A program made the translations under genes and the position numbers. From positions 1 through 9,911 of the forward strand of contig CAZFBR010000131.1 of the NCBI GenBank assembly GCA_964517215.1: DNA of 9,911 nucleotides. Reading direction: 5' to 3'. The notes beneath the pieces were generated by a model. It saw only the letters and a list, made by a program, of their open reading frames with translations, had not been told where the DNA came from and ran no database searches. The DNA is from CAZFBR01 sp035353495 [NCBI: uncultured bacterium] (GTDB lineage Bacteria; DAOPZR01). This document shows, piece by piece, positions 6,240 through 9,911 of this stretch (position 1 is the first letter of the stretch; each line of letters opens with the position of its first letter).

Positions 6240-7118
6240 ATGGAACTGGCGGGCAGGCGCTGCCTGATCACCGGCGGGGCGGGCTTTGTCGGGCGCGCGC
6301 TGGCAGAGCAGGTGCGCGTCCGGGACGCGGTGGTCCAGGTGCTGGACCGGCCCGGCACCGGCGCCGATCTCGAGGTGGACCTGACGCAGACGGCGGCGCT
6401 GGCCCTGGCGGTGCGGGCGGCGCGGCCCGATCTGGTCTTCCATTTGGCAGCGGTCACGCGGATTCCCGCCGGCGGCGAAGCGGCGGCCTGGGCGGTGAAT
6501 GTGGCCGGCACCGCCAACCTGCTGGCGGCGCTGGACGGGCTGCCGGCCCCGGTGGTGTTGGTCAGCAGCGCCGAGGTGTATGGCGATGCGCCGCTGCCGT
6601 ATGCCGAGACAGCGTCGCCGCGCCCGCGCAGCGCCTACGGCATCAGCAAACTCGCGGCAGAGCAGCTGCTGACCCTGGCGGCTGATCGCGGCCGCGCGGC
6701 GGTGATTGTCCGGCCGACGGTGATCTACGGGCCGGGCCAGCCGCCGGTCATGCTGGTCCCGGAGCTGGCGGGCCGGGCGCGGCGGAACGAGGCGCTGGTC
6801 ACCACGCGCGGCGGGCAGCAGCGCGACCTGCTCTATGTCGACGACGCCGCGGCGGGCATGATCGCGGCGGTGCGGGCGGCGGGAACCGCCTGCCCCGTGT
6901 TCAACCTGGGCGGCGGGGTGACGGCAACGGTGGCGGAGATCGTGGCGGAATTGCGGCGTTTGACCGGACACACGGCCGCCTGGCGGCGCGACCTGCCGTA
7001 TCGCGCGCATGAAGTGATGGCGTATGCGGTAAGTGTCACCGCCGCGGCGGAGCAGCTGGGCTGGCGGGCGCGGGTGGACTGGCGCGAGGGGTTGCGGCGG
7101 ACAGTGGCGGCGGCATAA
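6240..7118 (+). CDS. NAD-dependent epimerase/dehydratase, candidate CDP-4-keto-6-deoxyhexose reductase or epimerase
   Basis: This 292-residue extended SDR has LITGGAGFVG (9-18) as cofactor loop, an acidic Asp36 after the second strand (favouring NAD(H) over NADP(H)), FHLAAVT (67-73), VSSAEVYG (108-115) and the catalytic Tyr133-x3-Lys137 in SAYGISKLA. VRPTVIYGPGQPP (157-169) and RDLLYVDDAAAGM (195-207) complete the family pattern. It starts one base after rfbG and overlaps the following methyltransferase by one base. The position directly after RfbF and RfbG suggests it acts on CDP-4-keto-6-deoxyglucose, as a 4-ketoreductase or epimerase giving a CDP-6-deoxyhexose. No RfbH-type 3-dehydrase is seen here, so a 3,6-dideoxy sugar is not supported. 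A UDP-hexose 4-epimerase or another sugar SDR is also possible; the substrate is inferred from context only. Confidence 0.85.
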   Translation: MELAGRRCLITGGAGFVGRALAEQVRVRDAVVQVLDRPGTGADLEVDLTQTAALALAVRAARPDLVFHLAAVTRIPAGGEAAAWAVNVAGTANLLAALDGLPAPVVLVSSAEVYGDAPLPYAETASPRPRSAYGISKLAAEQLLTLAADRGRAAVIVRPTVIYGPGQPPVMLVPELAGRARRNEALVTTRGGQQRDLLYVDDAAAGMIAAVRAAGTACPVFNLGGGVTATVAEIVAELRRLTGHTAAWRRDLPYRAHEVMAYAVSVTAAAEQLGWRARVDWREGLRRTVAAA

Positions 7119-7852
7119 TGGAACCCGGATATTACGCGGACTATTTTTACCTGGAGGAACGCCACTGGTACTTTATCGCCCGCCGGCGCATTCTGCTTGA
7201 CCTGCTGGCCCGGGCGGTGCCGCCCGACGGCCGGCGCACGGTGCTCGATGTCGGCTGCGGGACGGGGATCATTCTGCCCGAACTGGCGCGCTGGGGCGCG
7301 GTGACCGGCATGGACAGCTCGCCGCTGGCGCTGGACTTCTGCCGGCAGCGCGGCGCGGCGGCGGTGCGCGCGGGCAGCGCCACCGCCATCGCGGTGCCCG
7401 ATGCCTCGCAGGATGTGGTGACGTCGCTGGATGTGCTGGAGCATGTCGCCGACGACGCGGCGGCGGCGGCGGAGCTGGCGCGGGTGCTGAAGCCGGGCGG
7501 GACGCTGCTGCTGACCGTGCCGGCGCTCCCGGCATTGTGGAGCCATCACGATGTGATCAACCGGCATTGCCGGCGCTATACGGCGGCGGTCCTGGCGCGC
7601 GTGGTGCGCGGCGCGGGGCTGACGGTGACGAAACTGAGCTATTTCAACAGCATCATGCTGCCCGCTGTGGCGCTGGTGCGGGCGGTGCAGAAACTGTGCG
7701 CCCGCCGGCTGGAAGCAAAGCACGACATGGGTATGCCGCCGGCGCCGCTGAATGCGCTGCTGACGGAGCTGTTCGCCGCGGAGCGGTTCTGGCTGCGCGG
7801 CGCCAATCTCCCGCTGGGGGTGTCACTGGTATGTCTCGCGAAGAAACCATAA
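7118..7852 (+). CDS. Class I SAM-dependent methyltransferase, glycan-associated type
   Basis: This 244-residue protein has a Rossmann methyltransferase core: motif I VLDVGCGTG (42-50), acidic Asp66 ending the second strand in GMDSS, DVVTSLDVLEHV (99-110), then LKPGGTLLLTVPA (124-136). The N-terminal YFYLEERHWYFIARRRILLDLL (9-30) resembles the E-x-x-HWWF-x-x-RR-x-I-L lead segment of methyltransferases found in surface-polysaccharide clusters. The SYFNSIMLPAVALVRAV stretch (174-190) is hydrophobic and may touch the membrane. The start codon overlaps the previous stop (TAATG), so it is translated with the sugar genes. Methylation of a sugar or of a polyprenyl-linked glycan end is plausible from context; the acceptor cannot be read from sequence. 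Confidence 0.9.
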   Translation: MEPGYYADYFYLEERHWYFIARRRILLDLLARAVPPDGRRTVLDVGCGTGIILPELARWGAVTGMDSSPLALDFCRQRGAAAVRAGSATAIAVPDASQDVVTSLDVLEHVADDAAAAAELARVLKPGGTLLLTVPALPALWSHHDVINRHCRRYTAAVLARVVRGAGLTVTKLSYFNSIMLPAVALVRAVQKLCARRLEAKHDMGMPPAPLNALLTELFAAERFWLRGANLPLGVSLVCLAKKP

Positions 7853-8493
7853 TCCGGGCGCGCGCGGAATTGCGCGCGCTCTACCGGGATCTCGGGTACG
7901 GATCGTTCTACTGCGCGGTGCGCGAAGCGCTCTGCCCGTTCTTTTTCATCGAGGAGCACCTGCCGCGCACGGGCACGATCGTCGATATCGGCTGCGGCTA
8001 CGGCCTGATGGCGAATATTATCCGCCTGATGGGCGGCGACGAGCGCACGGTCTTCGGGGTGGACCTGTCCGCCTACCGCATCGGCAAGGCGCAGGCCACG
8101 GTGCGCGCGGGCGATTCGCGGCTGCAGTTCATCTGTTCCGATATCCGGACGGCGCAGCTGCCGCCGGCCGACGGGGTGACGATGATCGATTTCCTGCACC
8201 ACATTCCGTTTGCGCTGCAGGAGGAGGTGCTGGCCCAGCTGCCACGCATCCTCGCGCCCGACGGCGTGGTGGTGATCAAGGAGTTCGCCGACCGGCCGCG
8301 CTGGAAATACTGGGCGACCCTGTTCTTTGAAGCGGTGTTCTACCCCAACGACAAGCTCACCTACCGGCCGGTTCCGGAATGGCAGGCCATGCTGGAAAAG
8401 CTCGGCTTTGCGGTGACGCTGCACGAAGAGCATCGCGGCAGCTTTGTGCCGTCGGTAATGCTGATTGCCACGCGCACGCGGGTGGCGGGATGA
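7831..8493 (+). CDS. Second class I SAM-dependent methyltransferase
   Basis: This 220-residue protein has motif I VDIGCGYG (51-58), acidic Asp78 in FGVDLS, a CSDI (102-105) adenine-binding region, then MIDFLHHIP (118-126) and LAPDGVVVIKEFADRPRWKYW (141-161). It is not a close copy of the methyltransferase just upstream: the core spacing and the post-motif sequence differ, so recent duplication is unlikely. ATG 7831 lies 22 bases inside the upstream gene, behind a GGGGG run at 7816-7820. The in-frame region further back runs into that gene and has no family features. The 3' end is joined by ATGA to a small membrane-protein gene. Role is unknown; sugar or lipid methylation is suggested only by neighbours. 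Confidence 0.87.
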   Translation: MSREETIIRARAELRALYRDLGYGSFYCAVREALCPFFFIEEHLPRTGTIVDIGCGYGLMANIIRLMGGDERTVFGVDLSAYRIGKAQATVRAGDSRLQFICSDIRTAQLPPADGVTMIDFLHHIPFALQEEVLAQLPRILAPDGVVVIKEFADRPRWKYWATLFFEAVFYPNDKLTYRPVPEWQAMLEKLGFAVTLHEEHRGSFVPSVMLIATRTRVAG

Positions 8494-8708
8494 CCGCAGT
8501 TCGGCGCTGGCGGCTGCTGCTGTGCGCGGCGGCGCTGGCGGCAGCGGTGACGACGGCGCTGGTTAAGCGCGGCCAGCTGGCGGCGGCGCTGGCTGGCGGT
8601 GGGGTGCCCATCACCGTCCAGCGGCATGACAGCGGCATCAGCGTGCAGGGCGGCGATGCCGCGCCATCCGCCCGCGATGACTGGCATGATGACGAGGGCG
8701 CATTGTGA
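8490..8708 (+). CDS. Small predicted membrane-anchored protein, unknown function
   Basis: This 72-residue protein matches no family I recognise. A basic start (MTAVRRWR, 1-8) is followed by a hydrophobic helix (LLLCAAALAAAVTTALV, 9-25), giving a signal-anchor or uncleaved signal sequence. An Ala/Gly-rich part leads to PITVQRHDSGISVQGGD (40-56) and a polar, acidic C-terminus ending RDDWHDDEGAL. It is probably anchored in the inner membrane with its acidic tail outside. The coding case rests on exact stop/start coupling at both ends: ATGA with the methyltransferase upstream and GTGA with the ABC ATPase downstream. The middle and acid tail are less Ala/Arg-biased than typical shadow frames. It may be an accessory of the ABC transporter or a lipid/glycan-block protein; neither is shown. 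Confidence 0.72.
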   Translation: MTAVRRWRLLLCAAALAAAVTTALVKRGQLAAALAGGGVPITVQRHDSGISVQGGDAAPSARDDWHDDEGAL

Positions 8709-9598
8709 CGCGGCCGATTGCGGCGGACGGGCTGACGCATGTTTACGGCCGCACGCGGCCGGTGACGGCGGTGGCTGACCTGTCGCTGACGGTGGATGCG
8801 GGCGATGTGTTTGCCCTGCTCGGGCCGAACGGTGCGGGCAAGACCACGGCGCTGCTGTGCCTGCTCGGGCTGATCATTCCCCGGCAGGGGACCTGCCGGC
8901 TGTTCGGTGAAGATCCGGCTGTCGTCCCGGAGGTGTTTCGCCAGGTCGGCTATCTCCCCGAGGAACCGCAGTACCATGAGCTGCTCACGCCCGCGGAGGA
9001 ACTGGAGCTCGCGGCCCGCCTGCTGGCGGTGCCCGACCGGGCGGCACGCGTGGCGGAAGTGCTGGAACAGGTCGGGCTCAGCGGTGCCCGCGATCGCGCG
9101 GTGCGCACCCTGTCCAAGGGAATGAAGCAGCGGCTCGGGTTCGGCTGCGCGATCATTCACCGGCCGCGGCTGCTGTTCCTGGACGAGCCGACCCGCGGGC
9201 TCGACCCCGTCGGGGTGGCTGACCTGCGGCGGCTGATGCTGGAGCTGAACCGCGCAGGGACCACGGTATTCCTGAATTCGCATGTGCTGGCGGAAGTGGC
9301 TGCGGTGTGCAACCGGGTTGCGATCATGGTGCGCGGCCGGCAGGTCAGCACGGGGAAGATCAGCGACCTGCTGACCGCGCGCGAGGAATACCGGGTCGAA
9401 TACCACGGCACGGTGCAGCTGCCCGCAGGCGTGCGGGCGGCCGATCCGCCGGCGGCAGGCGGCGCGGCGGCGGTGGTGGCGGCGGACCGGCTGGCGGAAC
9501 TGCTCGCGGCGATTGCGGCCCAGGGCGGCAGCGTCGAAAAGGCGGAGCGCTGCCGCGAATCGCTCGAGGACTATTTCATGCGCGTGGTGCAGTCGTGA
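8705..9598 (+). CDS. ABC transporter ATP-binding protein (ABC-2 / NatA-like type)
   Basis: This 297-residue cytoplasmic ATPase powers an ABC transporter with the permease that follows. Walker A is LGPNGAGKTT (39-48), the signature is LSKGMKQR (136-143) in place of LSGGQ, Walker B is LLFLDEP (156-162, catalytic Glu161), the D-loop is RGLDP (164-168) and the switch histidine His193 is in NSHVL. At the Q-loop position GYLPEEPQYHELLT (82-95) has Glu where Gln is usual; GYLPE is common in this NatA/CcmA-like subgroup. A C-terminal extension after about residue 225 (VEYHGTVQLP...) resembles the domain often seen in this group. It starts with GTG, overlapping the small gene upstream as GTGA, and overlaps the permease the same way. 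Substrate unknown; a Wzt-type O-antigen exporter ATPase is less likely. Confidence 0.93.
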   Translation: MTRPIAADGLTHVYGRTRPVTAVADLSLTVDAGDVFALLGPNGAGKTTALLCLLGLIIPRQGTCRLFGEDPAVVPEVFRQVGYLPEEPQYHELLTPAEELELAARLLAVPDRAARVAEVLEQVGLSGARDRAVRTLSKGMKQRLGFGCAIIHRPRLLFLDEPTRGLDPVGVADLRRLMLELNRAGTTVFLNSHVLAEVAAVCNRVAIMVRGRQVSTGKISDLLTAREEYRVEYHGTVQLPAGVRAADPPAAGGAAAVVAADRLAELLAAIAAQGGSVEKAERCRESLEDYFMRVVQS

Positions 9599-9911
9599 AC
9601 GCGGTGCGGACGCTGGCCCTGCTGACCTTTACGCGCTGCCGGCGCAGCGCCCTGCTGCTGGCGGTTGCGATGGTGGCGGGCCTGGGTGCGGCGGCGGCGG
9701 GACTCGGGCTGCTCGCCGCCAGCCGGCTCGGCGGCGGCGGGGAATGGTGCCTGCGCGGCTTTCTGGCGCTGAGCGATTATGCCGGCCTGGTTATCACCCT
9801 GTACCTGGGCGTGACCGTGCTGGGCGGACCGTTGCGCGATCGCACGGCGAAACTGCTGCTGACCCGCCCGGTAAGCCGGGCGCAGCTGGTGCTTGGCTGC
9901 TGGCTGGACGA
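9595..9911 (+). CDS. ABC-2 type transporter permease, N-terminal part
   Basis: A frame opening with GTG 9595, overlapping the ATPase stop as GTGA, stays open to the window edge and gives 105 residues. Two hydrophobic stretches, about 19-43 (ALLLAVAMVAGLGAAAAGL...) and 61-79 (DYAGLVITLYLGVTVLGG), are followed by GGPLRDRTAKLLLTRPVSRAQLVLG (77-101). This last segment is the hallmark cytoplasmic loop of ABC-2 permeases of the NatB/GldF kind (usual form RERGTxELLLTRPVSR). The gene order ATPase then permease fits that subgroup. The transported substrate cannot be told, and the remaining membrane segments lie beyond the window. Confidence 0.88.
   Translation, partial: MNAVRTLALLTFTRCRRSALLLAVAMVAGLGAAAAGLGLLAASRLGGGGEWCLRGFLALSDYAGLVITLYLGVTVLGGPLRDRTAKLLLTRPVSRAQLVLGCWLD

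Noticed and set aside
5186-6517. Long minus-strand open frame (443 codons) opposite rfbG and the next SDR
   Set aside because: Antisense to two certain SDR genes, and the product has no domain signature.
8705-9911. O-antigen exporter (Wzm/Wzt) reading of the ABC genes
   Set aside because: Gene order is ATPase then permease, the permease loop is NatB/GldF-like, and the ATPase lacks the long Wzt carbohydrate-binding tail.

Overview
The window is GC-rich bacterial DNA in which every supportable gene lies on the + strand. There are 16 coding regions, 14 complete and two cut by the window edges. They are packed almost without gaps: most junctions are 1-22 base overlaps or 1-base gaps, and the longest gap is 34 bases (2750-2783). 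I saw no RNA genes, CRISPR, insertion sequences, attachment sites or convincing terminators. No gene-free stretch exceeds 34 bases.

Layout. (1) 1-2749 is a core-metabolism and nucleoid block: the 3' end of a PRPP synthetase, an HU/IHF-family protein, plsY, gpsA, a second HU/IHF-family protein and a small MerR-type regulator. PlsY and GpsA work together: GpsA makes glycerol-3-phosphate and PlsY acylates it, the entry into phospholipid synthesis. (2) 2784-3752 encodes an unusual predicted membrane protein with a zinc-ribbon-like N-terminus, one transmembrane helix, a long Pro/Ala/Thr linker and a C-terminal LytR_C-like domain. (3) 3766-8493 is a cell-surface glycan block: a polyprenyl-phosphate-type family 2 glycosyltransferase, glucose-1-phosphate cytidylyltransferase (RfbF), CDP-glucose 4,6-dehydratase (RfbG), a further extended SDR that may process the CDP-4-keto-6-deoxyglucose, and two class I SAM methyltransferases. 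(4) 8490-9911 holds a small predicted membrane protein of unknown function, an ABC ATPase and the start of an ABC-2 type permease.

Organism. The high GC, the MJ0042-like CxxC...CPxC finger at the head of a membrane protein, and an IHF-type gene followed by a small MerR gene fit a Gram-negative-type bacterium. The PVC superphylum (a Kiritimatiellota, Lentisphaerota or Verrucomicrobiota relative) is my best guess. This is inference from style and gene order, not proof; a deltaproteobacterium-like lineage is also possible.

Most genes are recognisable families. The parts least explained by known biology are the zinc-ribbon/TM/LytR_C protein, the HU-like protein with Ile at the DNA-intercalating proline position, the CDP-sugar route whose end product is undefined, and the 72-residue membrane protein coupled to the ABC transporter.
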